Numbered from the stretch's first letter, positions 1 through 10,705 are shown. The stretch: DNA of 64,000 bases from Staphylococcus hyicus (GCF_000816085.1 NZ_CP008747.1:124001-188000); one strand, 5' to 3'. Notes: generated by a model from the sequence alone, not told the origin. Made by a program: numbers and translations.

Positions 1-1372
1 TTTGTGCTTCAGTTTCTGCGACTTTAATTTCTTTCGTCACGAGTTTACTTAAAACTTTACCAGACAATGGGTCTACAACGACAAAATGTAGTTTTTCTCC
101 ATTATTCAAACGAAATCCTGCATCAGATGCGTTAAATGAAAACTTACCATCTTTATCCACTTGTAAATCTGGGAATTCGTTGCCTTCTCCAAGACTAGAC
201 GTCACATTGACAACCGCATTCGCAAATTTCGTTTTGCCTTCTATTACTTTAGTGCCTTGACCATTTTTAGTAGGTACGTCTATACCGCGGTCACTAACAT
301 AATCAAAGCCTTTTATATCATCTATTTGTAAATCATCAGTAATCGTATTGATAGTAGCAACTTTTTTTACTTTTTCAGGAGAATAAGATGTGACAGCGTT
401 ATTTATATTATCAAAATTAGTGACTCTCACATTAAATATTAATGGAATTAGCGCTTCTTCTTCATTATTAGGTTTAAAAGCAATTGATACTAAATCATTA
501 TCTTTTAAATTAAAGTTTTCTAATGGTTTGCGTTTAAAATCAAACTCAAAGTAGCCTTTATCATCGATATGTTTCCAAATGCCATCTACACGAGATTTAG
601 CATCAGCATTTGACATGGCTTTTTCATATTCGCTACTATCACTTAAATTAACAAACTTATTATTAATTGCGAGTGCGACACGGCCTTTTACAGACGTGTG
701 TCCTTTAATAATGCCAGAGTCTTTAAGAATAGGTTCTACAAAAATTTGGTGATGGCCTTTATTTCTTTCTAATTGTCTAGTGGGAACCGAATAGGTCTTA
801 TCGTAACGACCGGTTTTAACACTTTTACTTAAGTCATTACTCTCTTCTTCCATAGCATTTTCTTCATTTTCAGACTCAATATCTAGCTCTAAATTGAAAT
901 TTGACGATGTTATTTCTACTTCTTGATTATAAACGATTTTTCTATCGTTTAAATTATAAGTGAAATTCCCATTGCTATCAGATTTTACGAGGTCACCTTC
1001 TACGGAATCTACGCTCTTTTTATCAATATTTAGTAAAATTGTTTGATTAGGCAATGTTCTACCTGTTATCTGATTGTCACCTGGTTTTATTTCATTTAGT
1101 TCCACGAAATTTTTAGGTGTTTCTTTATTCACAACGGTTTGTTTTTCATTTCCTCGTTCCGGGGCTTGAACGTGTGTATTTGTGTGACCTTCAGTTGTTT
1201 GTTGGGGGCTCAATGCAACGTGTCTTTGGTCACTACTATAATTTGTTGACTGACTTACATCAGAAACATGTTCAGAAGCGTCTGCTTGTCCTTGAATTGT
1301 GATATACATCGCTGCCATGGCGATTGAGACCAAGCCGACTTTCATTTTACGTAATTTGAATTTCTCTCTCAT
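1..1372 (-). CDS. LPXTG-type surface protein, 3' part outside window
   Basis: Reading the minus strand from an ATG at 1372 (preceded by AGGAG at a 6-base gap) gives an uninterrupted frame of 457 codons that leaves the window at base 1. The N-terminus has a degenerate YSIRK/GS-type signal (FKLRKMKVGLVS, then hydrophobic, ending near ASE). The body closely matches the complete protein encoded at 1598-3661, including the region starting PGDNQITG, an acidic stretch, the GRYDK motif and two Ig-like (Big_6-like) segments. The missing 3' end should encode the repeat-poor tail and sorting signal. The two genes are tandem paralogues and presumably arose by duplication. Function is unknown; a wall-anchored adhesin is the natural guess. 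Confidence 0.85.
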   Translation of the reverse strand, partial: MREKFKLRKMKVGLVSIAMAAMYITIQGQADASEHVSDVSQSTNYSSDQRHVALSPQQTTEGHTNTHVQAPERGNEKQTVVNKETPKNFVELNEIKPGDNQITGRTLPNQTILLNIDKKSVDSVEGDLVKSDSNGNFTYNLNDRKIVYNQEVEITSSNFNLELDIESENEENAMEEESNDLSKSVKTGRYDKTYSVPTRQLERNKGHHQIFVEPILKDSGIIKGHTSVKGRVALAINNKFVNLSDSSEYEKAMSNADAKSRVDGIWKHIDDKGYFEFDFKRKPLENFNLKDNDLVSIAFKPNNEEEALIPLIFNVRVTNFDNINNAVTSYSPEKVKKVATINTITDDLQIDDIKGFDYVSDRGIDVPTKNGQGTKVIEGKTKFANAVVNVTSSLGEGNEFPDLQVDKDGKFSFNASDAGFRLNNGEKLHFVVVDPLSGKVLSKLVTKEIKVAETEAQ

Positions 1373-1510
1373 TATAAACTCCTAAACTCTATTTCACATT
1401 TTTCAATATGTCTTTAATCTTATTTGGGGTCACTTTAACGTCTATACTTTTTGGATGGGTGATGTGTTGGGTTTAAAAGTAAAGTCATCTTTTTAATGAC
1501 GCGTTACCTC

Positions 1511-1544
1511 AAATTCCCAACAATAGGGACATTGCTGGGAATTT
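1511..1544 (-). terminator. hairpin downstream of the surface-protein gene
   Basis: A 13-base inverted repeat (AAATTCCCAACAA / TTGCTGGGAATTT, one G:T-type mismatch) with an 8-base loop lies 55 bases past the stop of the 1598-3661 gene. There is no long T tract after it on either strand, so termination is plausible rather than certain. Confidence 0.4.
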
Positions 1545-1597
1545 AAGAAATCACGCTTAATATATTGTGTTAATTATTTTGAATTAAAATGCATCAA

Positions 1598-3661
1598 TTA
1601 ATTTGATTTACGTTTTCTACCTAATAGGAACAATGCACCGAGTCCTAATAAAAATGTACCAAGCAATCCGGCATGTGTTTTTTCATGACCTGTTTCAGGT
1701 AAAGCTTTCGCTTGTGTTGTTTTAGCATGTGATACAACGTTAGTTGATACCGGAGTTGGGGCGCTTGATGACTGCATCATTGTTTGATTCATTGAAGCTA
1801 CACCGAGTGTCGTTACAGGGATAGTTTGTGACGCTGGTGTCGTTTCAGCTGTTGTACTTAGTTGAGATGCAGTATTCGGACGAGATGCTGACTTTGCTAT
1901 AGTTGTTGGTTCTGTCTTTGTCTTAGGTGTTGTCTTTGAACGTGTTTCTAATGATGCTTCAGGTGATGTCACGGATTTAACCTCAGATGGCGCCTGTACG
2001 CTTACTTTAGGCATCGCTGTTGTGTTTGATGCAACAGATAGAGCCGGTTTAGAATCAGTCATTGTTGCAGACTTTGTTTCTGTTGGCCATCCTGGTAATA
2101 GATTAAAATTAGGTTGATCTATTCCAAGGCTTTTAAAATGACGTGCAATTTCTTCCTTGTCATTAGCATTGAAATAATCAAGCACGTTACCATGAATGTC
2201 GTAACCTCTAATTTCATCACCTACAAGGCGGTAATACGCAGGGGTAATATCTAGTAACTCATTCAACGTTCTTTCTTTTTTCTCTTCTTCCGTTTCAGCT
2301 ACTGTAATTTCTTTTGTGACAAGGTTGCTTAAAATCGCACCCGTTAATGGATCAACAACTGTGAAATGAAGTTTTTCGCCATTATTTAAACGGATGCCGA
2401 CTTCTGAAGCATTAAATGAAAATTCACCTTTTTCATTCACTTGTAAATCTGGGAATTCATTACCTTCGCCTAGGCTTGAATTAATATTAACCACTGAATT
2501 GGCAAACTTTGTTTTACCTTTGATTTCTCTTGTACCTTGACTGCTATCGACAGGTTTGTCGATGCCACGATCGCTTTCATACACAAAACCATGAATATCT
2601 TCAACTTCTAAATCAGCTGCGCCATTGTTTAACGTTGCGACTTTTTTTACATCATTAGGGGAATATGATGTTGTAGCAGTAGCAACATTAGCAAAGTCAC
2701 TGGCTTTAAGGTTGAAAATTAAAGGAATGAGTGCTTCTTCCTCATCATCTGGTTTGAATGTAATCGAGATTAAGTCATCTTTGTTGATTTGATGACTTTC
2801 AAAAGGTGTACGTTTGAAATCAAATTCAAAATACCCTTTATCATCAATGAATTTCCAAATACCTTCGTTACGTGCTTTTGCCTGCGCTAATGGTGTGTTT
2901 TTGTCAAAATCATCGTAACCTAAATTAATAAACTTATTATTAATCGCAAGAGCTACACGACCTTTCACAGATGTGTGGCCTTTAATAATGCCAGAATCTT
3001 TAAGAATCGGTTCTACGAGTACTTGGTGATGACCATTTTGTTTCTCTAATTGTTTCGTAGGAATCGCGTAGGCTTTATCGTAACGACCTGTTGTTGTCGT
3101 ATCTGTCGCCTCTGCACCTTCTTCTTCTAGCATAGATTCTTCTGAACCTTCTTCAGATTCAATATCAAAATTTAAATTTGATGAAATCACATCAACCTTT
3201 TGATTAAACACAATGTTTCTGTCATTCAAATCAAAAGTAAATGCGCCGTTATCATCAGATTCTGCGAAACCGCCATCTCCACCTTCAACAGAACCTAAAC
3301 TTTTGCCATCAATAGTTAATGAAACGATTTGATTAGGTAACGTTTTTCCCGTGATTTTAGTATCACCAGGCGTTACTTTATCTAATTTAACGTAGTTCTC
3401 CTGTACGTTCTCTTTTGTATCTGTTTGTTTTGTCTCTACCGCTTCAGTAGGTTTAACAACTGGATTTGTTGGTGATTCAGTTACAAGTTGACGTTTAGGT
3501 TCAACTTGTTTGTCCTCAATATTTTGAATGCTTGTTGGCTGAGGGACTTCAGCCGTATTTTCAGAAGCTTCCGCCTGTCCTTGCATAGTTATATACATCG
3601 CAGCGATGGCAACCGAAACCAAGCCGACTTTCTTTTTACGTAGCTTAAAATTCTCTCTCAT
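1598..3661 (-). CDS. LPETG-anchored surface protein, tandem paralogue
   Basis: Cell-wall protein of 687 residues. Of two adjacent ATGs, the second (3661) sits 6 bases after AGGAG, exactly as in the paralogue at 1372, so I chose it over 3664. Residues 1-35 form a degenerate YSIRK/GS signal (FKLRKKKVGLVSVAIA) ending near EASE. Then come a Lys/Thr/Glu-rich linker, an Ig-like segment (TKITGKTLPN, about 100-150), an acidic patch (about 165-190), a central globular region with GRYDKAY, a second Ig-like segment (about 380-450), a Ser/Thr/Pro tail (about 540-650), and an LPETG sortase A motif with hydrophobic segment and RKRK tail. It is the complete member of a pair with the gene at 1-1372. The ligand is unknown. 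Ig-like fold assignment is from motif appearance only. Confidence 0.88.
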   Translation of the reverse strand: MRENFKLRKKKVGLVSVAIAAMYITMQGQAEASENTAEVPQPTSIQNIEDKQVEPKRQLVTESPTNPVVKPTEAVETKQTDTKENVQENYVKLDKVTPGDTKITGKTLPNQIVSLTIDGKSLGSVEGGDGGFAESDDNGAFTFDLNDRNIVFNQKVDVISSNLNFDIESEEGSEESMLEEEGAEATDTTTTGRYDKAYAIPTKQLEKQNGHHQVLVEPILKDSGIIKGHTSVKGRVALAINNKFINLGYDDFDKNTPLAQAKARNEGIWKFIDDKGYFEFDFKRTPFESHQINKDDLISITFKPDDEEEALIPLIFNLKASDFANVATATTSYSPNDVKKVATLNNGAADLEVEDIHGFVYESDRGIDKPVDSSQGTREIKGKTKFANSVVNINSSLGEGNEFPDLQVNEKGEFSFNASEVGIRLNNGEKLHFTVVDPLTGAILSNLVTKEITVAETEEEKKERTLNELLDITPAYYRLVGDEIRGYDIHGNVLDYFNANDKEEIARHFKSLGIDQPNFNLLPGWPTETKSATMTDSKPALSVASNTTAMPKVSVQAPSEVKSVTSPEASLETRSKTTPKTKTEPTTIAKSASRPNTASQLSTTAETTPASQTIPVTTLGVASMNQTMMQSSSAPTPVSTNVVSHAKTTQAKALPETGHEKTHAGLLGTFLLGLGALFLLGRKRKSN

Positions 3662-3685
3662 CATAAACTCCTAAAATTTATTTTT

Positions 3686-4378
3686 TTATTTCATTTCAAC
3701 AATTATTTCTTTAATGTTTTTAGAATCGACAACATCGCCCATACGGTGATCTTGTAATTTTTTGTCTAATTCAAAAGTGTATTTATCTTTTTCAGCACCG
3801 TTCATTTTTACTACGATTGTGCCGCCTTTTTTATCACCTTTGTATAAGCCGTATTTTTCAATTAGTTGTTTTCTTAATTTGAAGTCCAATTCCTTAAGTG
3901 AAATTTGTTCTTTGTATATGTTATATGGATTATCATTTGTTACAAAAAATTCCCCACTCTTAGTCTTTATTTTTAGAGAAACCGTTTTAAATTGATCAAT
4001 GCGGTTTAATTTATTAGTTGTTGTGATTCCGCCAATAGAATAATTTTCAGCGCCTCTATTAGAATCTTCCCTAACTACGAATACATCTATATTTGGTAGG
4101 TATGATTTATCTAACTTTTTACGATCTTCCCCGGTAAGTTTGACATTAGTTAGTTGAACGCCATCAATAACCTTGACATTGTCTCCTTCTCTTTCACCAT
4201 TGACATTTCTTAACTCAAATGGGGTTTTAGTATAGTACGTTTTTAAATCTTCAGTACTAATTTTAGTTTGAACACTAGCTTGTACTTCCGCATCTGCTGA
4301 TTGAGCGTATGTTGTCATTACTCCTGTTGTTAAAATTCCTAATGCTAAACTTGTTTTAGCAATCGTAGATAATTTCAT
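3686..4378 (-). CDS. superantigen-like exoprotein (SSL/exotoxin family)
   Basis: Secreted 230-residue protein of the staphylococcal superantigen-like family: a small OB-fold domain followed by a beta-grasp domain. Residues 156-179 (KEQIS to YGLY) match the staphylococcal/streptococcal toxin signature 2 pattern position by position, and the C-terminus has the family's DKKGGTIVVKM and HRMGDVVDS strands. The signal peptide runs to about ADA-30. A longer frame begins at 4408, but the ATG at 4378 is 8 bases after GGAG while the ATG at 4384 is only 2 bases away, so 4378 is preferred. SSLs bind complement, Ig or leukocyte receptors and are usually not mitogenic; the ligand here cannot be read from sequence. 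It may correspond to the S. pseudintermedius exotoxin-like protein SpEX, which I cannot confirm. A perfect SaeR-type site lies 115 bases upstream. Confidence 0.88.
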   Translation of the reverse strand: MKLSTIAKTSLALGILTTGVMTTYAQSADAEVQASVQTKISTEDLKTYYTKTPFELRNVNGEREGDNVKVIDGVQLTNVKLTGEDRKKLDKSYLPNIDVFVVREDSNRGAENYSIGGITTTNKLNRIDQFKTVSLKIKTKSGEFFVTNDNPYNIYKEQISLKELDFKLRKQLIEKYGLYKGDKKGGTIVVKMNGAEKDKYTFELDKKLQDHRMGDVVDSKNIKEIIVEMK

Positions 4379-4452
4379 TGTCATTGCTCCTTTTTTTCTA
4401 TTTCCCAAAGTAATTGATTATCGGTGATTACGTAATACTAACAATCAAACTT

Positions 4453-4508
4453 ATTATAGACCTGAAAGTTAAACGTTAAAATTAAATATTGCTTAACTTA
4501 ACTTTAAC
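4453..4508 (-). promoter_or_regulatory. SaeR-type direct repeat and -10 of the SSL gene
   Basis: On the minus strand, 4508-4493 reads GTTAA-N6-GTTAA with no mismatch to the SaeR consensus known from S. aureus. A TATAAT box follows at 4458-4453, and the SSL start codon is at 4378. The site sits inside a larger perfect inverted repeat (AAACGTTAAA at 4471-4480, TTTAACGTTT at 4503-4512). SSL genes in S. aureus are SaeRS-activated, so the context fits. The distance from the site to the -10 is longer than usual for SaeR. Confidence 0.65.
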
Positions 4509-4756
4509 GTTTATTAATTATGTTATAAATATGACTGCTTTAGTGCGTAATTACTACTAAAGGAGTATCTTTTCCAGGAATTAATATTAGAAAAGACAAA
4601 ATACCGCCTTATCAATGTTTTCAGTGTGTTGTCTAGGGCGGTCATGTATTTAAAATGATGTTCTAAAACAAGTAGCATGCGAATAACATGCAAGGTGAAG
4701 TAGATGTTGAATCTTTTAAGAAAGTAGGCGCCTAGTGGGGGAGATGGTGGTAGAAG

Positions 4757-4795
4757 TAAAAAACATCCCCTAAGTGTATCTCACTTAAGGGATGT
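4757..4795 (-). terminator. terminator of the SdrD-like adhesin gene
   Basis: Inverted repeat ACATCCCCTAAGTG (4763-4776) / CACTTAAGGGATGT (4782-4795) with a 5-base loop and one mismatch. It is followed on the minus strand by six T residues, 6 bases past the stop codon at 4801. Confidence 0.85.
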
Positions 4796-4800
4796 GTCTT

Positions 4801-7800
4801 TTATTTGCGCAAGTCTTTAGGCGTACGTTTGTTTCTTCTGAATAAGAAGAGTGCCCCAAGTCCGGCAAGTAATGTACCTATAAGACCACTGTTCATGTCT
4901 TTATGGCCTGTATCAGGTAATGTTGTTTTATGTGTTGTGGTATGTTTGTGTTCGCTAGAAACTGCTTGTGACGTTGTGTGTGTGACGTTTGGCACCACTG
5001 ATGATTTTGGCACCACTGATGATTTTGGCATAGCTTCCGGTGCTGGTGTCGGTTCTGGTGTCGGCTCAGGCGTTGGCTCCGGTGTTGGTTCCGGTGTTGG
5101 TTCCGGTGTCGGTTCTGGTGTCGGCTCAGGCGTTGGTTCTGGTGTTGGATCCGGAGTTACCGTTGGTTGATAGAATCCAGAGTCGACAGTAAAGTTATCG
5201 CTATTATTAATCATGACTTTCGAAGTTAAACCATCTGAATCTAAATGGTGGTCACCCACATGGGATTGTGTCGGTTTATAGCCGTTTGGTGTTGTAAAGG
5301 TAACGGTATATTCCCCATTTTCCAATCCTTTGAAAACATATTTGCCAGAAGCGTCGGTTGTCGTTGTTTCTGTCGTGCCATCTGGTTTTGTCAGTGTTAC
5401 AGTGACACCGGCAATGCCGTGTTCATTCGAATTTTGGATGCCGTCTTTATTAGAATCGTCCCAAACATAGTCACCGAGTTCATAAGTGGCAGGCACCGGT
5501 GTCGGTTCTATTGTCGGTTGATAAAAACCAGAATCGATGGTGAAGTTATCCCCGTCATTAATCGTTGCTTTGGTAGAAACACCGTTTGAATCTAAGTAGT
5601 GATTTCCGACATGGGATTGTGTCGGTTCGTAACCTTGAGGTGTTGTAAAGGTAACGGTGTATTCTCCATTTTCCAATCCTTTGAAAACATATTTGCCAGA
5701 AGCGTCGGTTGTCGTCGTTTCTGTCGAGCCATCTGGTGTTGTGAGTGTCACAGTGACGCCAGCAATACCATGTTCATTAGAATTTTGAATCCCGTCTTTA
5801 TTCGTATCATTCCAAACATAGTCGCCGAGTTCATAAGTGGCAGGGACCGGTGTCGGTTCTGTCGTTGGTTGATAAAAGCCAGAATCTACAGTGTAGTTGT
5901 CATTGTCATGAATTGTTGCGGTTGTAGAGATCCCATTCGAATCTAAACGGTTGTCACCGACGTTAATTTGAGTTGGGACATAGCCATCTGGTGTCGTAAA
6001 GGTAATTGTATAGTCACCATTTTCCAATCCTTTGAAAACATATTTGCCAGAGGCGTCGGTTGTCGTCGTTTCTGTCGAGCCATCTGGTTTTGTGAGTGTC
6101 ACAGTGACACCGGCAATCCCGTGTTCATTAGAATTTTGGATGCCATCTTTATTCGTATCATTCCACACATAATCCCCGAGTTCATAAGTCGCAGGGACCG
6201 GTGTTGGTTGTGAAGCGGGTTGATAGAATCCGGAATCAACGGACATATTGTCAGCGTTATTGATTGTGGCTGTTGTGGATAATCCATTAGAGTCCAAACG
6301 ATCATCCCCGACATTAATTTTTGTAGGTTCATAGCCATCTGGTGTCGTAAAGGTAATCGTATAGTCACCATTTTCTAGACCGTTAAAGACATATTTTCCA
6401 GAGGCATCGGTCGTCGTTGTTACCGTCGAGCCGTCCGGTTTTGTTAATGTTACAGTCACGTCGGCAATGCCATGTTCATTGGAATTTTGGATGCCGTCTT
6501 TATTCGTATCATTCCAAACGTAATAGCCTAACGTATATGTGGCAGGCACGGGTGTCGGTGGTGTCACAGGTTTGTGGAACCCGGAATCGATTGTGACGTT
6601 GTCGGCATTATCTATAATAGCTGTCGTTGAAACCCCATTGGAATCTAAACGTGCATCGCCGACATTAATTGCTGTTGGCACATAGCCTTGTGGTGTGGTA
6701 AAAGTGACGGTGTATTCGCCGTTTTCCAGACCGTTAAAGACATATTTCCCAGACGCATCGGTTGTGGTTGTTACCGTTGAACCATCCGGTTTGGTTAATG
6801 TCACAATCACGCCTGCAATACCCACTTCATTCGAATTTTGAATGCCGTCATTGTTAGAATCGTTCCAAACGTAATCTCCTAATTTGTATGTCGCAGGCAC
6901 GGGTGTCGGTTCCTCCACAGGTTGATAGAATCCGGAATCAATTGATAAGTTATCCGCATTATCGATGGTTGCGGTTGTTGATAAACCATTTGAATCTAAG
7001 CGGTCGTCACCGACATTGGTTAACGTTGGTTCTAATCCATGTGGTGTGGTAAAGGTCACAGTATACTCACCGTTATCTAAGCCAGTAAATAAATATTTCC
7101 CAGACGCATCGGTCGTTGTCGTTTCTGTGGTACCATCTGGTTTTGTGAGTGTGACGACAACGCCAGCGATACCGACTTCATTGGAGTTTTGGATACCATC
7201 GTTGTTAGAGTCGTTCCAAACGTAATCCCCGATCTCGTATGTGGCAGGCACGGGTGCTGGCGTGCTTGTAAGTTGATAAAATCCCGAATCGATGGTGAAA
7301 TTGTCTGCGTTTTGAATTATAGCAGTTGTAGACAAGCCATCAGAATCAAGACGATTATCACCAATATGCGATGCGGTCGGCTCAAATCCTGCCGGTGTCT
7401 TAAACGTTACCGTATACGTGCCATTTTGAAGTCCTTTAAACACATATTTTCCAGTGGCATCCGTCGTTGTGGTAACCGTTGAACCATCGGGTTTGGTTAA
7501 TGTGACTGTGACGCCAGAAATCCCGACTTCATTAGAATTTTGGATTCCATCCTTATTGGAATCATACCAGACATAGTCGCCGAGTTCGTAAGTAGCGGGT
7601 ACGGGTGTCGGTTCGACAGTAGGTTGATAGAATCCAGAGTCCACAGAATAATTGTCGTTGTTGTTAATGGTTGCGGTCGTTGATAAACCATTAGAATCTA
7701 AACGACTATCGCCGATATTTGTCTTGGTCGGTTCAAATCCCGCTGGGGTAGTAAACGTCACCGTATATGTGCCGTTTTCAAGGCCGGTAAAGACATATTT

Positions 7801-10062
7801 CCCAGAAGCATTCGTTGTCGTTGTCACAGTAGAACCATCGGGCTTAGTTAATGTGACCGTGACACCGGCAATGCCGACTTCATTGGAATTTTGAATGCCG
7901 TCCTTATTGGAATCATTCCAGACATAGTCACCGAGCTCATACGTAGCAGGGACTGGCGTTGGTTCAGGAGTTGGTTGATAAAAGCCAGAGTCAATCGTAA
8001 AATTATCCGCTCCGTTGATCGTTACGTCTACAGTCTCACCATTGGAATCAATCGTTCTATCCGTACCTGACCCCACCGCTGTAGGAAGATATCCTTCTGG
8101 AGGAACAAATTCAATTGTATAGGTACCATTCGGCAAACCAGTAAATAAGTAGTTTCCGTACTTGTCTGTCACACCTGTTTTTACAACATCACCGTTGCTG
8201 TTTCTAAGTGTTACGACGACGTCTTCAATCGGGTCTTCACCTTCATCTTGAATGCCGTTTTGATTCGCATCATTCCATACATAGTCTCCTAAACGATACG
8301 TTTTTACCGTGCCATCACCGGTACCAGAGCTCGTTTCGACCAAAAAGCCATTATCAAAATTATAATTTGAGGTATAGTTCTTTTGATCTGTCGCAATGAG
8401 TGTGGCTCTTGTTGATAAATCATTGCTGTGGTTAGGATCAAAATGAGCGTCCATCACCACAACAAAAGGTGTGCGGATTGCACCAAAATCGATTTCTAAG
8501 TTGCCGTCAAGATTCGTATAAATCCAACCGTTTTGATAAAATTCTGGAGCTAAATCTTGATAGCCTGCAGGATTAAAATAGTAACTGTCTGTTAACACAC
8601 TTGGATCAGGCACTTGATAAATGTGAAAGTTGGTAGTGTTGTAATCAATTAAGGCATTACTATTAGGTGTATCTTTCCCCATAATTAACCGTGCAGCGCT
8701 TAAGTCTACATTTTTAGGGTTTACGTAAATAACTTCTGTAAACGTGTTGTTTTTTTCTGTTCCGTCTACACGGGTAATCATCGTATCGACAGAAGATGGA
8801 TAGACTCCATAATCATGATTGTCGTATGTGTAAGTAATGGATGTAGAGAAAGGTTCTCCAGCTAAATTATAGTTCAATGGATACGTGCCTGATTTTTGTG
8901 CGGTTTTACGATCGGCAAATTGTGCTAAGTTAAAGGTTCCGGAAATGTTTTCTTTGTCATTCACCCAATCTGTAAACGTATAAGTCAATGTTTTGGTATT
9001 GGTATCATAGACGCCATTCGCAATGACATAACCTGCAGGAGAGTACAAATCAATTGGAAATTGATTGTTAGATGCTGAGAAATCTAATTCTCCATTGAGA
9101 TTAGCGTAAGTGGGCATTTGAATTGTAAAATAGTCCCCTCCGTTTACTTTTCCATTGACGACATAATCAGCAGTTAAGCGGAAATTACCACTTTGGTTTG
9201 GGTCGATGGTTGTTTTAGAAATTTTAGGGTTTGTTACAGTGACTAATTGATTTACGTTTGCTCCCGATGTTGCGGCTAAAGTCGTGACAGTAGGAGAAGC
9301 GGTCATTAAACTAAATGAACGTAATGTCGGTGTCGTCTCAGCAGTTGTCGCTATTGTAGTCGGACCATTATTGCTTGAAGATGGGCCTGTCGTCACTGGA
9401 TTTGATAACGAAGTCGCTGAAGTTGGTTCTGCAGCAGTAACTGTATTATTTGGTTGTGTTGGCATGGCATTGACAGAAGCAGTGTTAGACGTTGATGTGG
9501 ATGAACTTGTCGTGCTAGCAGTTGAAGTGTTGGTCTCAGAAGTAGCCGTTGTCGAGGTGCTTTGTGGTGAAGTGTTCGAATTTGATGTTGTCGTATGTGT
9601 CGTGTCTGTTACTGTTGTATTTGTATTTGGCGAAGATGCTGAAGTGGAAGTGTCTGTCGTCGTACTTGATGTTGCTGGAGCTGTCGTTGTCGTTGATGTT
9701 GCTGGAGCTGTCGTTGTCGTTGATGTTGAGGTATTTGTAGAACTTACTGTAGTAGCAGTGGCCGTTGATGTGGAAGTATCTGTTGCATTGGCAGTAGACG
9801 TTGTTGTGTCTGGTAGCGTTGTAGGATTTGAATTTGATTGATTTGTGGTTGATGTCGTGTTTGTCGATGTAGAACTCGTTGTTGGAGACGATGTAGAAGA
9901 CGTGGTATTTGGTGCGGTACTCGCAGTACTTTCAGCCGCTTTTGCCTCTTCATTCGATCCCATTAATAAAAATGTCCCCAATAGAATAGAAGCAGTACCT
10001 ACAGTGAATTTTCGAACTGCGTACCGATTTTGTCTATTCGGAAGAAAATCGTATTTCTTCAT
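4801..10062 (-). CDS. SdrD-like MSCRAMM adhesin with nine B repeats, LPDTG anchor
   Basis: Very large wall-anchored adhesin (1753 residues). Order: YSIRK-type signal ([16 protein letters not shown], 14-29); Ser/Thr-rich low-complexity region (about 42-245); A region (about 265-590) with the TYTFTDWV motif typical of the N2-N3 dock-lock-latch fold; nine SdrD-type B repeats of about 117 residues (about 585-1634), each with a DxNxDGxQ calcium-loop motif; a PTPE tetrapeptide repeat (about 1636-1674) instead of the usual SD repeat; LPDTG (about 1714), hydrophobic segment and basic tail. The start follows GGGGGAA. Repeat 1 is divergent and repeats 2-9 are nearly identical. By family, the A region binds fibrinogen or a related host ligand and B repeats act as a calcium-stiffened stalk. 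It could be one of the S. pseudintermedius Sps proteins, but I cannot assign which. Confidence 0.9.
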   Translation of the reverse strand: MKKYDFLPNRQNRYAVRKFTVGTASILLGTFLLMGSNEEAKAAESTASTAPNTTSSTSSPTTSSTSTNTTSTTNQSNSNPTTLPDTTTSTANATDTSTSTATATTVSSTNTSTSTTTTAPATSTTTTAPATSSTTTDTSTSASSPNTNTTVTDTTHTTTSNSNTSPQSTSTTATSETNTSTASTTSSSTSTSNTASVNAMPTQPNNTVTAAEPTSATSLSNPVTTGPSSSNNGPTTIATTAETTPTLRSFSLMTASPTVTTLAATSGANVNQLVTVTNPKISKTTIDPNQSGNFRLTADYVVNGKVNGGDYFTIQMPTYANLNGELDFSASNNQFPIDLYSPAGYVIANGVYDTNTKTLTYTFTDWVNDKENISGTFNLAQFADRKTAQKSGTYPLNYNLAGEPFSTSITYTYDNHDYGVYPSSVDTMITRVDGTEKNNTFTEVIYVNPKNVDLSAARLIMGKDTPNSNALIDYNTTNFHIYQVPDPSVLTDSYYFNPAGYQDLAPEFYQNGWIYTNLDGNLEIDFGAIRTPFVVVMDAHFDPNHSNDLSTRATLIATDQKNYTSNYNFDNGFLVETSSGTGDGTVKTYRLGDYVWNDANQNGIQDEGEDPIEDVVVTLRNSNGDVVKTGVTDKYGNYLFTGLPNGTYTIEFVPPEGYLPTAVGSGTDRTIDSNGETVDVTINGADNFTIDSGFYQPTPEPTPVPATYELGDYVWNDSNKDGIQNSNEVGIAGVTVTLTKPDGSTVTTTTNASGKYVFTGLENGTYTVTFTTPAGFEPTKTNIGDSRLDSNGLSTTATINNNDNYSVDSGFYQPTVEPTPVPATYELGDYVWYDSNKDGIQNSNEVGISGVTVTLTKPDGSTVTTTTDATGKYVFKGLQNGTYTVTFKTPAGFEPTASHIGDNRLDSDGLSTTAIIQNADNFTIDSGFYQLTSTPAPVPATYEIGDYVWNDSNNDGIQNSNEVGIAGVVVTLTKPDGTTETTTTDASGKYLFTGLDNGEYTVTFTTPHGLEPTLTNVGDDRLDSNGLSTTATIDNADNLSIDSGFYQPVEEPTPVPATYKLGDYVWNDSNNDGIQNSNEVGIAGVIVTLTKPDGSTVTTTTDASGKYVFNGLENGEYTVTFTTPQGYVPTAINVGDARLDSNGVSTTAIIDNADNVTIDSGFHKPVTPPTPVPATYTLGYYVWNDTNKDGIQNSNEHGIADVTVTLTKPDGSTVTTTTDASGKYVFNGLENGDYTITFTTPDGYEPTKINVGDDRLDSNGLSTTATINNADNMSVDSGFYQPASQPTPVPATYELGDYVWNDTNKDGIQNSNEHGIAGVTVTLTKPDGSTETTTTDASGKYVFKGLENGDYTITFTTPDGYVPTQINVGDNRLDSNGISTTATIHDNDNYTVDSGFYQPTTEPTPVPATYELGDYVWNDTNKDGIQNSNEHGIAGVTVTLTTPDGSTETTTTDASGKYVFKGLENGEYTVTFTTPQGYEPTQSHVGNHYLDSNGVSTKATINDGDNFTIDSGFYQPTIEPTPVPATYELGDYVWDDSNKDGIQNSNEHGIAGVTVTLTKPDGTTETTTTDASGKYVFKGLENGEYTVTFTTPNGYKPTQSHVGDHHLDSDGLTSKVMINNSDNFTVDSGFYQPTVTPDPTPEPTPEPTPEPTPEPTPEPTPEPTPEPTPEPTPAPEAMPKSSVVPKSSVVPNVTHTTSQAVSSEHKHTTTHKTTLPDTGHKDMNSGLIGTLLAGLGALFLFRRNKRTPKDLRK
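5041..5155 (-). repeat. PTPE-coding 12-bp tandem repeat
   Basis: About nine to ten 12-base units encoding Pro-Thr-Pro-Glu form the wall-spanning segment of the adhesin, with synonymous drift between units. This is a likely site of length variation by slippage or recombination. Confidence 0.8.
5160..7968 (-). repeat. eight 351-bp tandem repeats (B repeats 2-9)
   Basis: The same landmark (the codons for ELGDYVW) recurs exactly every 351 bases (for example at 5475, 5826 and 6177), giving eight highly similar 117-codon units. A ninth, divergent unit precedes them (about 7969-8310). The array is prone to recombination and to misassembly with short reads. Confidence 0.85.
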
Positions 10063-10705
10063 GTAATTCCCCCATTTGTTTACAATAGTATATTTTAATA
10101 GTTACTCGAATAATGTATAAATATGGTCAAAATGTGTACAATATGAATCGCACGGCTATTTGATATGATATTTTATTTCTGTTTTAAAAAAGACGAGTAA
10201 CGCATAAATCAGTATAGCAGAATATTTAGGGAATTCAATAGATTCAAAATTTTTATTTTTTAAAGATATTTTAAAAATGTCTTTAAGTAAAAATATGCGT
10301 TTATACGGCGTTTTTTTAAAGGAATTAATATGTGATAATAGAAAAAATGAGTCATTTGCACTATAAATGATTCAAGTTCACACGCGCTGAGAAATAAAAA
10401 CGTTGTCCCTTAAATAGGAAGTAGTGATCTATCACTCACGGGATATAAAACACGTTTAGCGCGAGTTGGTCATGGAACACTACACCATACTTTCATGATA
10501 TATAAATCACGGTTGATACACAGCCGTTCATGTTGAATCAATCCACAATGAGGTGATGAGATGAATCGATGTCTAATACAAGTATTATTTCCTGGGAAAT
10601 GAGAAGCTATAAAGACTTTTATAGTGCTGTTTTCTTGTTTTATAAAAAGTGTTGATGGTATGACTGTCATGGATAAGTTAGATTGAATTCAAGGAGCGAT
10701 TGAAC
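10063..10705. other. 643-bp non-coding gap with nested dyad
   Basis: Upstream region of the divergent adhesin (minus) and XRE regulator (plus). No convincing gene is seen; a 66-codon minus frame at 10470-10670 lacks a ribosome site and family features. Bases 10383-10463 contain nested inverted repeats: CGCGCT/AGCGCG outside, AAACG/CGTTT, TCCC/GGGA, and AGTGAT/ATCACT as the inner stem. This could fold as a structured leader or act as an operator. The rest is AT-rich. Confidence 0.5.

Noticed and set aside
4602..4641. ACCGCC / GGGCGGT inverted repeat between the SSL and adhesin genes
   Set aside because: Arms are only 6-7 bases with a 26-base loop and poor T tract; a much better terminator exists at 4757-4795.
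5160..7968. Regular repeats considered as a CRISPR array
   Set aside because: Units are 351 bp, fully coding and contiguous without spacers. The 51-bp and 189-bp sbi repeats are likewise coding. No cas genes are present.
4805..8399. Several plus-strand ORFs of 80-121 codons opposite the B and PTPE repeats
   Set aside because: Each recurs with the repeat period and mirrors the sense coding, so they are shadows of the adhesin gene.
9284..9841. 185-residue plus-strand ORF opposite the adhesin, Val/Glu-rich
   Set aside because: It is the antisense reading of the Ser/Thr-rich low-complexity region; composition is dictated by the sense codons and there is no ribosome site.
10470..10670. 66-codon minus-strand ORF in the adhesin upstream region
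   Set aside because: No ribosome-binding site, no recognisable family, and located in AT-rich regulatory sequence.
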